Shown: positions 37,248 through 49,650, counted from the stretch's first letter. The stretch: 64,000 nucleotides of DNA from Trichopria drosophilae (GCA_030407085.1 CM059583.1:44136001-44200000); one strand, 5' to 3'. Numbers and translations: made by a program. Notes: generated by a model from the letters alone, not told the origin.

Positions 37248-37992
37248 GTAGCTAGTTATTTAGACAAAATAGTTTTATTTAATTCTGATATGAAAAATCA
37301 CAAAAACAGCACGTGATTTAATATAAGCACAACCAAACTGCTGTTACCCAAGGTCGAATAATTTGCAAAAATGCATTAACTCGCAGTTTTAATGTAATAA
37401 CCTTTTTATTTTCGAAAGGTATATCGAGTCTGACTTGATCAGCTATTTAAAATATTTTAAAATTTAGTTTCAGGCAATTATCTGCTCCCAGTGATAGAAA
37501 AAGAAATCTACATCTTAATTAAAAGTGAACAATATTCGTCGTTGAATAGAAGCTTAGATCTGAATTAAGGTAGCTCAATTATTTGAACACATATAATTAT
37601 TTAGAAATACTAAAATTGTATTAAAATTAACGAGCTGTTAATTTTTCCGGAAAGTAATGTCAGAGTGCAATATATACACTAATTTTAAAAAAAACATTGA
37701 TAATGGACTACGGTGGTCCCTCCGCTTTTTTATGAATGTGGGAATAATGTTAAATTATTAATTTATTTAATTATTATATATGTAATTAAATATTTTACAA
37801 TTCAACGTTAAATCTGTTTTAAATAAAAGATAAACGTGAATTTATGTATGTTTTTATAGAATAACTTTTATTAACTATACATTAAATGACAAAGTATCAC
37901 ATAAAAAGAGACAGTATATGTGCAATATTTGTAAGTAAATAATAGTACAAAACATTACAGTTAAATATCTACAACATTTTATATATTTTTAG
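37248..37992. other. Intergenic, nothing recognised
   Basis: AT-rich DNA with no recognisable gene, RNA or repeat border. Confidence 0.45.
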
Positions 37993-39076
37993 GGTAAACC
38001 TTCGGAAAGACTCCGTCACCAGGAAAAAATTTTATTTACATGTTTTCCGAAGTATTTTGGGTCGCTGAACACGAATCTGAAGTCAAAATTTGTCGCTCGG
38101 CCATATCTTGGCCGCTATGTTGAGAGAACCGTGAAAATACGTCATTTTTTTTAGTTTTTTGCATTTATCTTGAAAAGTGGAAGTTACACAAAAAAAAGTT
38201 TCAAACAAAAGATGTAGAGCACAAAATTCTCTACAAAAAGATTTTATACACTTTCTTCGTATTAGGTTCTACTACTAGGTTCGAACGGAAGGGAATACTA
38301 TATTGTAAAATCTGAAGGTAATGCGTAAACCTAAGGGGTGCTTGCGTGCTGGGGGCTCCACCCCCCAGACCACCCTTTTTTATACTATCCTAATCTCTAA
38401 CCACAAAGGTGCGGTTAATATTCAAACCCACGTGTAATTTGAGTGGGTTCGACTATCAGGATCCCTTCTTCTAGGTTTTACCAGGGTTTACTACAGTAGT
38501 GTCCTTACACCACCTGGGCACTTTCGATGCTCATTTGCGGACTTTTCGTTTCGATATCGAAAAAATGCATATTTTCCGCTCTACAACTTTTGATTGAAAC
38601 ATTTTTTCGTAGGATTGTTACTTTTTCACATAAATACAAAAAACCCCCAAAAAACGCTTTTTTTTGCTGTTTTTTGAAGATAGCGAACGAAATACGTCCG
38701 ACCGCCAAATTTTATTATCAGATTTGTAATCAGCGCCCCAAAATACGTCAGAAACATGTTGTATAATTAATTTTTTAGGTGAGGCAGTTCTTCTGCATAT
38801 TTACCGTTTACGAAGAAAATGTACAGGACCTTTTTTGTAGAGACTTTTGTGCTCTATATTTTTTATTTGAAACTTTTTTTGTGCGACTTCGAGTTTTCAA
38901 GATAAATGAAAAAAACTAACAAAAATGACATCTTTTCGATGTTTTTTCAATATAGCGGCCAACATATGTCCGAGCGACAAATTTTGACTTCAGATTCGTG
39001 TTCAGCGACCCAAAATACGTCGGAAAACATGTAAATAAAATTTTTTCCAGGTTACGGAGTCTTTCCGAAGGTCTAC
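37993..39076. mobile_element. 1.08-kb inverted-repeat element with complex centre
   Basis: The arms 37,993-38,259 and 38,810-39,076 are 267 bp each and inverted, with ends GGTAAACCTTCGGAAAGAC and GTCTTTCCGAAGGTCTACC. The 550-bp centre contains a diverged extra copy of the right arm (about 38,555-38,760) and a GC-rich piece (38,262-38,520) that looks like an unrelated insertion. There is no protein. The open frames of 67-79 codons in the centre are by-products. Confidence 0.7.
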
Positions 39077-39982
39077 CATTTTTATATATACCTTTAATAA
39101 GGCATGGTTAAATTTTCATGAGAATCCGATAAAAATTTCATCACAAAGAATTTTGTTAATTTACCATTAAAGTTACATTTAAAATTTTCACTGCAACATA
39201 ACCGTAATAAAATAAATTAGATTTCGATATTGTTATGCACTAACCTGATTTCTCGCAACCTTCTTCAAGTGTCCTTGCCTTTTCTTTCGATTTCGTTTTC
39301 GACTTGACTTTTATATCCAAGCCAGTTTTTGACGAATTTAGATCTTAGAATGACACAACTATTACAATTTACAAAGCTGCATTAAAAGAGCTTTACGAAA
39401 CAATCCTCAAAACTGAAATGAAAAGTAAACACAAAAACAATGAGAAACGCATCTACGATGTTTTTTTACATGATCAGGAATGCATTGTTTCGCGCGCCGT
39501 GCACGGAAAAAAATATTTAGGTTACGTTAGCTCAAATACTTTGGTTGACAGGCGTTTGATTATACGAGCACAATTATAAGTCTGTCATAATAATTTATAA
39601 ATGTAATACAGAAAATTCATTTAGCTACCACAGCTTAATGAATTTATCTGCGGGTGTTTGGTTGTCGCTGCAAAAGATAACTGGCTGAAAGACAAGTGCA
39701 TGTATGCTGTCAAATTATTCGCTGTATAAATGAGCAAGTTGAGGTTAAAATTGATTTCTTTGTGAAAAATAAGTTAACAGAATGGGGACTCATATTTTAT
39801 TTTATTATTAATAAAGTTAATACGTGAATAAATGCATGTAATGAAGGTTACAATTAACGTACTATATCGGTTTTTAACCTTTCTTTCACTAATTTTCTAC
39901 TAATCACTAATTTTTAGTGCAGATTAATACGTGATCACACATAAATATAATTTCACGTCTATAAATATAAGAGAAATGAAAA
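39077..39982. other. Intergenic, nothing recognised
   Basis: AT-rich DNA preceding the ELL duplicate. The parental intron upstream of ELL exon E is not recognisable here, so the duplication seems to begin within a few bases of the exon border. Confidence 0.45.
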
Positions 39983-41090
39983 ATACACGACGATATGCAG
40001 TCAAGAGCAAAGGTTGCGATACAAGGCTGAATTTAATTCTTGTTACCATGAGTACAAGAGATTACATGGTCAAATCGAGGACATAGCCAGAAGGTTTATA
40101 ATACTTGAGGAACAATACAAAGCTGCGGTAGCAGACGGAAATGCGCAAACTATTCAGGTATGGATAACACTCTTTTTTGTTTAGATGATTCTTAGCTTTC
40201 ATTTTTGAAATGCCTTTTTAAAACACGATTTGCTGGTCAGTATTTCTAGTCCCTTCGTTTATCACTTTTCATATTAATTTTGAATCAAATATTCTAAGAT
40301 ATTGATAGCCATGTAAGAACTACGAGATGACTCAATAGGTTATTAATAAAATATGTTCTTATAATTCTTCATTTGCTCATACATAAATTGAGTAGTCAGG
40401 GTAAATACGCAATATCACCTAAAAATACATTATATAGGTCAGAGAATAATTATTGCCGTTCTGGTTTTTCACAGATATTAGAGCAAAAAGTCCTCGAAGA
40501 ATACGTGGCTATTAAAGATGACCCTGTACAGCAACAAGTCAAGATTCAATTCCAGTATTTGCACGACAACTTGAGTTACATAAAGTACCTGGTATACCAA
40601 TATGACATGAAGACTTGCCCTGACCGTGCCACTCGCTCAAGAGGAAGTTGAAGACTGCACAATGACGACACGAAGATGACGAGGATGACGATCCAAAGAG
40701 TTCAGGAACGAATCAAGCGTCTTTGTCGAAAGTGATTTCCGATATCTTGTGTCTGCGTCACGTCCAAGTGTGTCGACCAGTTTCCAAAATGAAATAGGTT
40801 AGCGCGAATGCGACCCAAGTCCGTAGCATAGAATCGCTGGACCAATGGCCACCTCGGTACATGGGAAGATGAGGCGAATAATGGAAATTCGACTCCTAAG
40901 TTCGTGTCTTGCTTATGAAAATAACTTTTGAATATTCTTTTCGTCTCGAAAGATTTTCAGAAGATTTTCACCAATTTCGTTCGCGTCGTTATATTAATAT
41001 TCGCTTCGGACAGATATTAATTATAAGGATTATGAATATCATTATTATGGTTTTTATTGTAATTATGAAATACATCATTGTCCAGGTAGT
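39983..41090 (+). pseudogene. Partial duplicate of the ELL 3' end (two exons, intron, UTR)
   Basis: Segment 39,983-40,157 matches ELL exon E and 40,475-40,651 the last coding exon, with the intervening intron kept (317 bp, GTATGG donor, TTTTCACAG acceptor). Sequence matching the ELL 3' UTR continues (about 16,530-16,650, 16,966-17,090 and 17,430-17,530). The intron shows a DNA-level copy, not a processed pseudogene. The occludin-domain frame stays open through both exons despite visible amino-acid changes, and ends in a shortened tail because about 320 bp of the parental end are deleted. The acceptor before the first exon and all upstream ELL exons are absent, so a functional product is doubtful; a captured exon is possible. 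Confidence 0.85.
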
Positions 41091-42731
41091 TTTAAAATGT
41101 CGAAATAAAATAAATTGTTTATAAATCACTTATTTTTATTCATACCTAAAAAATAGGATCCTTATTACTTGAATTTGTAGCCATTACTTTCCGCGATAGA
41201 CACGTTGTACAGCCCATAATATATAAATATGGGTGCTGGATGTTTTGGCGCCAGACTATTTACCCCTGGTTTTTCTCCCCAGAATCATTTTAGATCAAAA
41301 TTCATATAGAAAAATTGGAAAAGCGGGGAAATGGCAACTTCACGAAATTAACCAAACCTAACCACTCAGAACCAAATTTTCACTTAACAAATGCTAAAAT
41401 TCTAAAATATGACAATTAATTCGCAATATCTCCTTTGGAATGCATTCTAAAATCAGGTTTGATTAAATTACGAATTCCTGATAGTTTTCCGATTGAAATG
41501 ACCACCGGATGAGTTAAAAATGTTTAGCTCAGTTAACGCATTTTGAATGAAAACATGTTTTTCAACTAAAATCAGGTATAGGAAATAAAAATTTGGATTA
41601 TCCGCTTTAACTCGAAACGAAAAAATGCCACGATATTACAACAAAGACGACTATATTCACCACCTCTCTTCCTATGGAAAGGTATAAATATCAACCTACT
41701 CAAAATATGTCTTGCCGCCATGCAATCACTTAAATTTTACTTATTTTGGTGGCAATTTTTTCATGTTAAGTGACCTAAGGATTGGATCGAATTAATTTAG
41801 TACAATTTCATATTATATATAATCTTAAGTTTTATAATCTTAAGTCTTTTTGATGCAAACACATTTGCAATGGACATTCAATTATCCTTTTTTGTTCTAT
41901 TTTGATTTCAATTTGTTCTGTGTATTTCTGAACTTTTCTTAGTATGAATTTAAGACAATAATTAAATCTCAAAGAAAATATTTTGGCTTATTCGAACTTT
42001 TTTGAATCTGTAACTCGTAAAATATGATTTTCCAGATTCAATGTTGAAATGTATTTTACCACAGCACAGATATAGTTATTATATAATAAGGATAAAGTAT
42101 TAAATTTCAAAGTTTTTTGCATATGAAGAACTTCACATTCCAAATAGCATGAAATTATATTAACTTATATCGACTCAACCGAAGGTCACTTCCCGCCAAA
42201 AAATGACCTCATAGTTTTTCATCAAAATTATAGGTTTCATTTGATGATAGACCCTAAAGATCCCAAAATCGTTAATAAATTTCTCCACTCTCTCTACATT
42301 GACCCGTAACACAACGCTATACATTTAAATCAACGCACTGTCGACAGAATTAACTGATCACGAAATTTAATAGTTCTTTCCGCAACAGTAAGGGAGATGA
42401 TACTTTTTGTTGGAATACCGTAGAACTTTTTCTCTGCGAGTAGCAGCGAAAAAATAAAAATCATATTTCCTTTGCGTGATTTTAGACAAAAAAAGTAGGA
42501 TCCGCATTAATATACAGGGGAAAGGAATTTTTTATCTAAAAAAAAAAAGAGTGTCAAGGAAGAAGAACAGGTGAAGCGCTGGATGCCAGTAATAACCGAC
42601 AGGAGTAAAACATGAAAAATGGACGAAAAATCTAATTTAAAAAATACGACCATATAGAGAATTTCAATCGGAATAATGTTTACATTTCACATTTATCAAT
42701 TCGACTTTTTGGGGGAAATAATTAAAAAGTG
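41091..42731. other. Intergenic, nothing recognised
   Basis: AT-rich DNA with short frames only. No repeat family of this window is recognised until 42,732. Confidence 0.45.
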
Positions 42732-42938
42732 AAACTAGTGTTTGCGTGGTGCCTCGCTCGCTTCGCACGTTCAGAAACTTCGACCCAGTGTAGAGTCGGC
42801 TATTCCTTATTAATACTCGTTCGTTTACTAATAGCTTTCAATTATATTATAAAATTATATCGATATTTGGGGGTATGGCTTCAATAGATATGTTACAACA
42901 ATATAGTGTTTCTTATATGTATGAAAATTGAAAATGAT
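42732..42938 (+). repeat. Dispersed ~210-bp repeat, copy 2
   Basis: Matches 32,557-32,770. Here it stands only 15 bp upstream of a copy of the ~550-bp repeat, while the first copy is 600 bp away from one. The two may be parts of one larger element. Confidence 0.65.
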
Positions 42939-43097
42939 TAACAACTATAAGGGGTCGAAACGTCGAAATTTGATGAAAAACTATAGGGTAATTTTTTTGT
43001 CGAGGTGACCAAATTCAATACTTTTTCAGACAATAGTCATAAGCATTTTAAACCAGTTTTTATGGCATTATCGTTGACATTAGGAAGAAAATGCATA

Positions 43098-44872
43098 TGT
43101 TACGACCCAGTGAACATCTCGAACGAGATATTAACTGAATTGCAACAAGGGCGTGTAACTCAGTAGAATTACTGGGTTCTTTAGGTGAGTGGGGGCTACT
43201 CATGACACAGGAAAGTCGGGAATAAGGGTACAATAAGGAAACACTTTATTTGGTTGAAATTAATTAATTTATTGCTGGTTCGATAACATTTCTTTAGGTG
43301 TACAAAGTGGTGCTGTTGGATGAGGGGAAAGAGGGATAAGGGAGGTTCTATTAAGGGGAAAAATTCCTCAGCAGTCTGTCGCTCATTTTCCTCCAGGATA
43401 AGGTGAACGACCTTTGGCAAGTTTGGGCGCTGACACTTTTGTCCTGCTCGACGGCGTTTGACTGAAAAATATTTGTTTCTTTTTAGATATTCATTTTTTT
43501 ATTTTAGAACTCGCGAAAGTGAGAAAACAAAATATTATAAAACTAATCAATTGTATTGTTCATTTAGTTAACGCTCTGCTAGAAATCTTTGGAACATCGA
43601 ATGTGAGGAAGGTATTTCCCTAAGAATTGGTCTTTAATATTAAATATATATTTATATTGTCTCTATGTTTAGAATTAAAAAAGATGAGTTATTTAGGAAA
43701 AAAAATAATGATAAAAACAGGAATATTAGTCGCGTGAGAGGGGCGACTTCGTCTCGGTGGGCTGTGCGCAATATGTAGGAGAGAAGGAGCTGTGGTTTCG
43801 CAGGCCTACCCGCTATGCCACAAAAGGAAAGGGGGGGGGGGGGGGGATTTGGCGGGCCGACCCGCTATGTCGCAAAGGGAAAAGGTTGGTGTGATTTCGC
43901 AGGCCTACCCGCTATGTCACGAAAAGGAAGGAAGTGCGATTTCGCAGGCCGACCCGCTATGTCGCAAATGGAAAAGGTTGGCGTGATTTCGCAGGCCTAC
44001 CCGCTATGTCACGAAAGGAAAGGAGAAGAGAGGGATCATTTGTTTATTTATAAAATAAAGAGATACTTACCATTTCTTTTCGCTGGTCCCTTTTTGAACG
44101 GCGATCAGTTGTTCCGACGGACTCGTTCTATGGAAATTGGTTGCTTGGCCAGATGAACTTCTGTGACTGAAGAACTTGAATTCTTCTCGTGGTAGAGCAG
44201 ACGAAGTAGTCTGCATCGTCCGGAAAATCTCCCCACGATCCTCTACTATGATTCCTACTATTCTCTAGTTTTCTCTGGTCTCTCTAGTCCACTCTCTGGT
44301 CCACTCGTCCTCTCTCTGGTACTCTCTAGTCTACACTCTAGTCCTCTCTCTAGTCTACACTCTGTCTCTCTCTCTAGTCTGATTTTCTGTACGCGACAGC
44401 GTATTTATGGTGAGCCATAGTTTTATCCCCGCTTTGAGTTTTTCCTCTTCTATTTTGAAAATGGTGGATTTGTGTGTTGGACAGGTTTTGGAAATAGGCC
44501 AAGGAGGAAGCACGCATTAACTAATGCTTTTACATTATTGTTATAACATACGGTGTCGCAGATAGCTATTTAGAACGTACTCGTTTTCTCTTTTATTCTT
44601 AGAAAAGTCAAAAACCGGTAACTTGATAGTTATAAGAAAAGTTTTTCGGCTTAGGCAACGCGAGCCATCTTCTGATTTATGGCTAATAAAAGTTAAAAGA
44701 AGGTCTAATTTGAAACGGTTTCGTTCCAATATGCTACGTCTACGTGATCTCAACGCAATATTAAAAAAAAGGGACTCGTTTGTCCGATACCGACATACAA
44801 TTACGACAATTTTCGGATTTGTCAATACATACAAAAAAAAAGGGTAATCGCGCTAGTTACGGAGACGTAACA
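43098..44872. mobile_element. Solo LTR (1,775 bp), CATA target duplication
   Basis: It begins TGTTACGACC and ends GACGTAACA: a TG...CA element with a perfect 7-base inverted end (TGTTACG/CGTAACA). It is flanked by CATA at 43,094-43,097 and 44,873-44,876. No retroviral coding region is present, which fits a solo LTR left by recombination; 4-bp duplications suit Gypsy-type elements. It contains a five-copy repeat with G16 (43,797-44,010) and a CT-rich block (44,262-44,392). A non-LTR interpretation is possible because the strand and internal region are unknown. Confidence 0.65.
43797..44010 (+). repeat. Tandem repeat with G16 run inside the LTR
   Basis: Five units of about 45-52 bp each start with TTCGCAGGCC(T/G)ACCCGCTATG. 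The first unit carries a run of 16 G residues at 43,831-43,846. Confidence 0.85.
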
Positions 44873-45382
44873 CATACAACCTTTTTTGTAGAGAATTTCA
44901 TACTCTATATTTTTTGTTTGAAACATTTTTAAATAAAATTTGTATTTTTATTTATGCATCTGCGCCAAAATCTAATCAGATCTAAGTTATGTCAAGACGC
45001 GTGTTATAAAAAAAAATTATGTCAATACGCTTATCCGTACGCGAGTTATCGCGAGACAAAAAACGCGACGTACGGACGTACGTACGTACAAGATCACGGA
45101 AACAAATTCGTTTATTATTGATTTGGGCTCCTTAGGATCTGAAACGTCGACATTTGATGAAAAACTATAGGGTAATCTTTATGCCCAAAGTGATCAAATT
45201 CAATACTTCGTCCAGACCTAAGGTCTGGGTCGAAGTAAAATGTCACCGGAAATTCACAGCTTTTAAATGATATGTCACGATAATTCGTTAACTCTCAAAT
45301 GAAACGACTTTTTTTCAATACTTTTGAATACTTTTTCGTTTGCTATGTTGCTATTATTTTGTTTAGACAAAATGTCGACATG

Positions 45383-46545
45383 AGTAGTATAGGGCCCCCG
45401 ATAGCCAGACGTAAACACCCCCCACTCCCCCACCTTGCGGTAGGTCTGGCGCCAGACGGCACGCGCGCCTTGAGATAGGTCAGGGGTTAATGACCTCATA
45501 ACGAGGTGATAATGGTTATTAATGGCCAATTAATGTCAAAACAAGCAATAAAAATGTCAATAAATAATGTTAATAGGGTAATTAATGTCAAATAAGTATT
45601 AATTTATGACCGTAAATAACACCATGGCCGCCATGTGAGGTAGGCCAGTCGTCTGACGTAAACAAAAACGTACGGACAACCTTTGGCACGACGGTGAGGT
45701 AGGTCATGGTTCAGCGACCTGATACACGAGTGCTTCGTGGTTAATTGTTATATAAACAATTAATAAAGACGATAATAAATATCGATAATTGAGTAATTAA
45801 AGTCAGATGAGTGTTGATAATGATGATTAATTGATAGTTTGCGTATAAACAAATAATAAAGACGGTAATAAATAACGATAATGACCTTGCGATAAACATA
45901 TAGGTACGTGGGTCCCTTTGGCGAAGAGTTGAGGCCACACCCCACTTCCTCCTTATTGTGTAATAATATTTACCTACACAACGCTCCACTGACCTTTATA
46001 TGTATACATGTTGCGCATGTGTCACTCCACTTGCAGGTCGAAACGAGAAACTGAAATTTCCTACGTCGTTGGAACGCACATATGTGACTTATATTCGAGA
46101 CACTCGGTTTTCTAGGAAAATCTTGAAGACGAGGGGAGATAAGATTCAAGAAGTAAGCTAGAATAAGTTATGAATAAAAAAATAATATAGACTGTGCTAA
46201 TCCCCCATGATTGCGTAATTAGTGTCAGACAGGTATTAATAATGATTCTTTAAAGTCAATGTACGTATAAACAAATAATAATAATAAATGATAACGCAGT
46301 TGTGAAGTCACTAACCGTACATAAACGAATCTGTACGGGCTCCCTTTGGCGAGAATTTGATGTAGGTCATGATTCAACGACCACTCACTGACTGCGTATT
46401 AGTTGTCATATTTTTTGTTGTTATGATGTCTATTAATATTTACCTACACAACACATCGATGACCTTTATATATACATGTTGCGGGCGTGGAGATAAGGTT
46501 CTAGAAGTAAGCTAGAATAAGTTATGTGTAAAAAAATAATATAGA
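45383..46545 (+). repeat. Left terminal inverted repeat of the Polinton
   Basis: From about 46,176 to 46,490 it is nearly identical to the reverse complement of 63,690-64,000. The repeat is itself built of diverged tandem units: the block with CCCTTTGGCGA, GGTAGGTCATG, TATTTACCTACACAAC and TATACATGTTGCG occurs once at about 45,740-46,190 and again at 46,190-46,545. The second unit lacks about 150 bp (CACTCCACTTGCAGGTCG to TTTTCTAGGAAAATC) present in the first and in the right repeat. A third, shorter remnant reaches 46,630. Confidence 0.8.
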
Positions 46546-46922
46546 TTGTAATAAATTACGATAGCGGTCTTGCGACAATCAGATTTGTTCGAGACCCTTT
46601 GGCAAAAAGTTGAGGTAGGTCATGCAGTATTACATTTTTCTTGGAAATCACTCAAAATACGAAAGAGAGATGTCTTCCTATGAACTTCGAATGGGATGAA
46701 AAGCGACTGAAGAGGTTACGTAACATCGTATGCTTGCCTTGTGGTCTTAAAGTAATAATTACACAAATGACATAATTATTTTTATTTCTATTATTATTTT
46801 TATTATTATCATTAATAAATGGAATATCAAAAACAAATACGCTTACATTGCTAATTTTTCTTAAGTAACGAGAAAACTATTGTTTTTTACAAAAATTTAC
46901 ATTTTTACAGCTTTGTTACACT
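46546..46922. other. Spacer between TIR and polymerase gene end
   Basis: It holds the last partial TIR unit (to about 46,630), then AT-rich DNA with TTATTATT runs. No gene is seen. Confidence 0.6.
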
Positions 46923-47132
46923 TTATGCTTTGTATCCAAAAGGAAGCGAATATCTAGTCGAAATGTGACGCCTTTTTTTTAAAACTATTTTACATGTCTT
47001 TTCTTCTTTACGCGTTACAACTTCGTGAATTTCGGTTCGCCGTATCGCACTGAATCGAATTTTTATTTTTGGTGGTGTAGTAGCAGTTGTAGAAGTAGTA
47101 CTATTATAAGTCTCATTTGCCATAATTAGCTG

Positions 47133-49211
47133 CTAAATCGAGTCGAAATTGATTTTATTTCCATTTTCGTAATTTAACGAAATCCCCTTGACCTTGCACG
47201 TATCGGAGTATGTACCGTTAGTAGTATGTACGCGATAAGCATAAAATTTAGGACCTCCCGAGATAAAAGTCTGAATGTAAGAACCTGGACCGTAAACCGC
47301 TAATTCATCAGTCAAATCTCCGAGAAAATTCCCGAGTTGTGGGTCGTATTCTTTGGCTGATGTGTGCCCGCCCGATAAGTAAATTATCGAATCCGTATCA
47401 AAATAAAGTACGCGACGGTCCAATTTTTCTCGGCAGCTGTAGAGTTTCAGGCGAGCTTGAGCTGTCGTGTAAGCCGCTAACACAACGTTTGTGCAGTTTG
47501 ACGATGACGATGTTTCAACCCTGTCAACCCAATTTTGAAATAAGACTTTTTCGTTAACGGGGAGAATACGCGTGACCTCTTTCGTAACATCTGAAAATAT
47601 GTCGAGTAACTCTTCTCGAGTAGTAACGATCTCGGTTCGCTGCAAATTTTCGCGCTGACCAAATTTCCCCCAAAATGAATTTAAGCATAACTTGGCGACA
47701 GAACGTAACCCCGGGTTTTTTAAAATATTATTTTTGTCCAGTTTTATTCCTTCAGCCCGTTCATACGATTCTATGTACAAGTTTTTTGACGTTTCGTCTA
47801 TACACTCTGCCGGCCATCCGCTTGCTTCCTGTTTGATTTTTAAAAATGTATAGATGTAATCTTTAAATAGGCCTCCTTCTTGTGTTTGTGGATTATACTG
47901 TGTTATTTTGTACTGCCAAATTTCTAATATTTCACGAACGCGGTATCCTTTTTGAATGGCTTTTTTTAACTCGTCGGCCACCCACGTCCCTGTCAACATT
48001 CGGTCGGTTTCAGCATCGTCTGTACAGTCGGTTTGCGATTCATCCTCGCAGCAGCTTCTACAAAGGGGGAACAACAAGCGGGAATTCATTTTTACCGGAA
48101 GGACTGCATGATAAAGATTTCTGGGTAGTAGTATTCTACACATAACAAGTCCTTCGACCCCGTCTAAACTAATAGGCTCTTGCAGACTCGTGGTTGTCGC
48201 GCATTCCTGTCCGACATAAACGGTAGGATGACCTACGGGAAAACGACCGGTTTTACAAATGTAAGGGTACAGTGAACAGACATCTATGTATTTGATTTTT
48301 TCGTCATTTTTTACGGTATAGTACGTTGCCGTATTACCCGTCCGTCCGCCAAAAAATGCGTCTAGCGGATCTAAGATTTTGTACGTTGCCATAGGATGGT
48401 TATTGACATAAGCAGCAAGTTCCGCATCTGTTCGTTTTTCATGGTTGAAATCACACTCCCATTTTTCTATGAGAGTATAACCACTTGACCGAATTAAACG
48501 CGATATGGATTGTGTATTTGCGTACACTTTGTTAAAACTTTCGCCTGCGAAATTTGGTTTGTCTCTCAACTCTGAGAAACACCGTCGACAACCGTGATAA
48601 AAACAACCATGGAATTGAAATACGTGTCCCTTTGTGGTTTCAGATGTGTCGTTAGCGTCTGGTTGTAAATAGCCATCTACCAGTGGACCTACGGGTAGAC
48701 GATATTCACGACCACGACCTGCATGCACAATTTCACGACCGTATAACTTCTCGCACCAAAGAAGCCACTCTATCGCGACCTTCGATTGACGATTACACCT
48801 CCTATAGCTGTTACCCGGAGGTAAAAGACCAATCGTGTTTACTTTCAAAAAATTTTTTCGATATACTCGAGAACACGCGGACGCAATGGTTATGGCTTCA
48901 CTAAAGGGACAAACGTTACCTTTCTGGATGAATATTTTGCGAAAAGCAACACACGCTCTACGCAAAATATCTACATCCATCTTACAGTACGCTTCTATAT
49001 CGCGTTTCAAGTCGAATACGTCATCTCGCCTAGCACACGTGTTGTACCACTTATAAAAGTTGTCCCTTTCGTCAGGCGACATTTGTTCGGGCGCGTAAAA
49101 CTTAGCATCGGGAAACGGTCCTACGTAATCTTTATTTTTTAATGTATTAAAAAAATGTGGGATGCCTTTTTCGCTACTGTCGGAAGACCAAACGCTTTCG
49201 GTAAAGCACAT
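47133..49211 (-). pseudogene. Polymerase core: exonuclease III, motifs A-C
   Basis: The longest intact stretch of the polymerase gene, about 690 codons, holding all three polymerase motifs with their aspartates (DVCSLYP and DTDS) and the KGI block near the end. The first eight or so residues of this open frame belong to the wrong frame, since the preceding frame carries the expected sequence up to about 49,190. The TAG that ends it is followed in the same frame by the gene's conserved C-terminus. Confidence 0.9.
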
Positions 49212-49262
49212 AATTTCATTTGAAAATAATTTAAACTATCTATGAATATTGTATTTTGAAAT

Positions 49263-49650
49263 TCAATTTTTATTTATAATGCTTTTACCGTTCAAGATGA
49301 CGTTTGGCTTACACGTTTTATTAAAGACTTTTTCTCGTTCGACTAAATGCCGAAGAAGAAACTGGGAATCAAAACCTTTTGCGTTATGCGCTATACAGAC
49401 GATTTTAGAAAAAGCAGATTTCTCACGAATCGCAATTTCCAACAACTCCTTAACGGGGTCATGTTTAAATACGTATTCGTGCATTCCACAAAAATTGCAT
49501 ATTTGCTCGATATTTGGAGAATCTATGCACGCCTCGCATACTTGATGCGCTACGCAAAGATTTACAATGTGGAGATTGACCTCAGAATTACCCCGATACG
49601 CTTCGTCTTGACGAGTTTCAAAATCGTAAAAAAGAAATAATATTCGAGGA
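49263..49650 (-). pseudogene. Polymerase exonuclease domain segment
   Basis: It encodes FYDFETRQ (exonuclease motif I) and AHNAKGFDSQFLLRHLV (motif II), with two CX2C-like pairs between them (CEAC, CNFC). It is out of frame with the downstream polymerase core. A triplet repeat of TACTAA/ACT type at about 49,685-49,735 separates it from the N-terminal part; whether this gap was an intron or a decay product is unclear. Confidence 0.88.

Larger units (their letters stand above)
42954..45241 (+). repeat. Dispersed ~550-bp repeat, copy 3, split by an LTR
   Basis: The first part is 42,954-43,097 and the second 44,873-45,241. The junction falls inside GCATA...ACAACCTTTTTTG, which is continuous in copies 1 and 2, so the 1,775 bp between are an insertion. 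CATA occurs on both sides as the target duplication. Confidence 0.8.

Noticed and set aside
39983..40651. Processed (retroposed) ELL pseudogene
   Set aside because: The intron is retained and UTR-like sequence follows at the DNA level; there is no poly(A) tail.
43797..44010. CRISPR-like spaced repeats
   Set aside because: Units are contiguous tandem copies without unique spacers, in a eukaryotic LTR.
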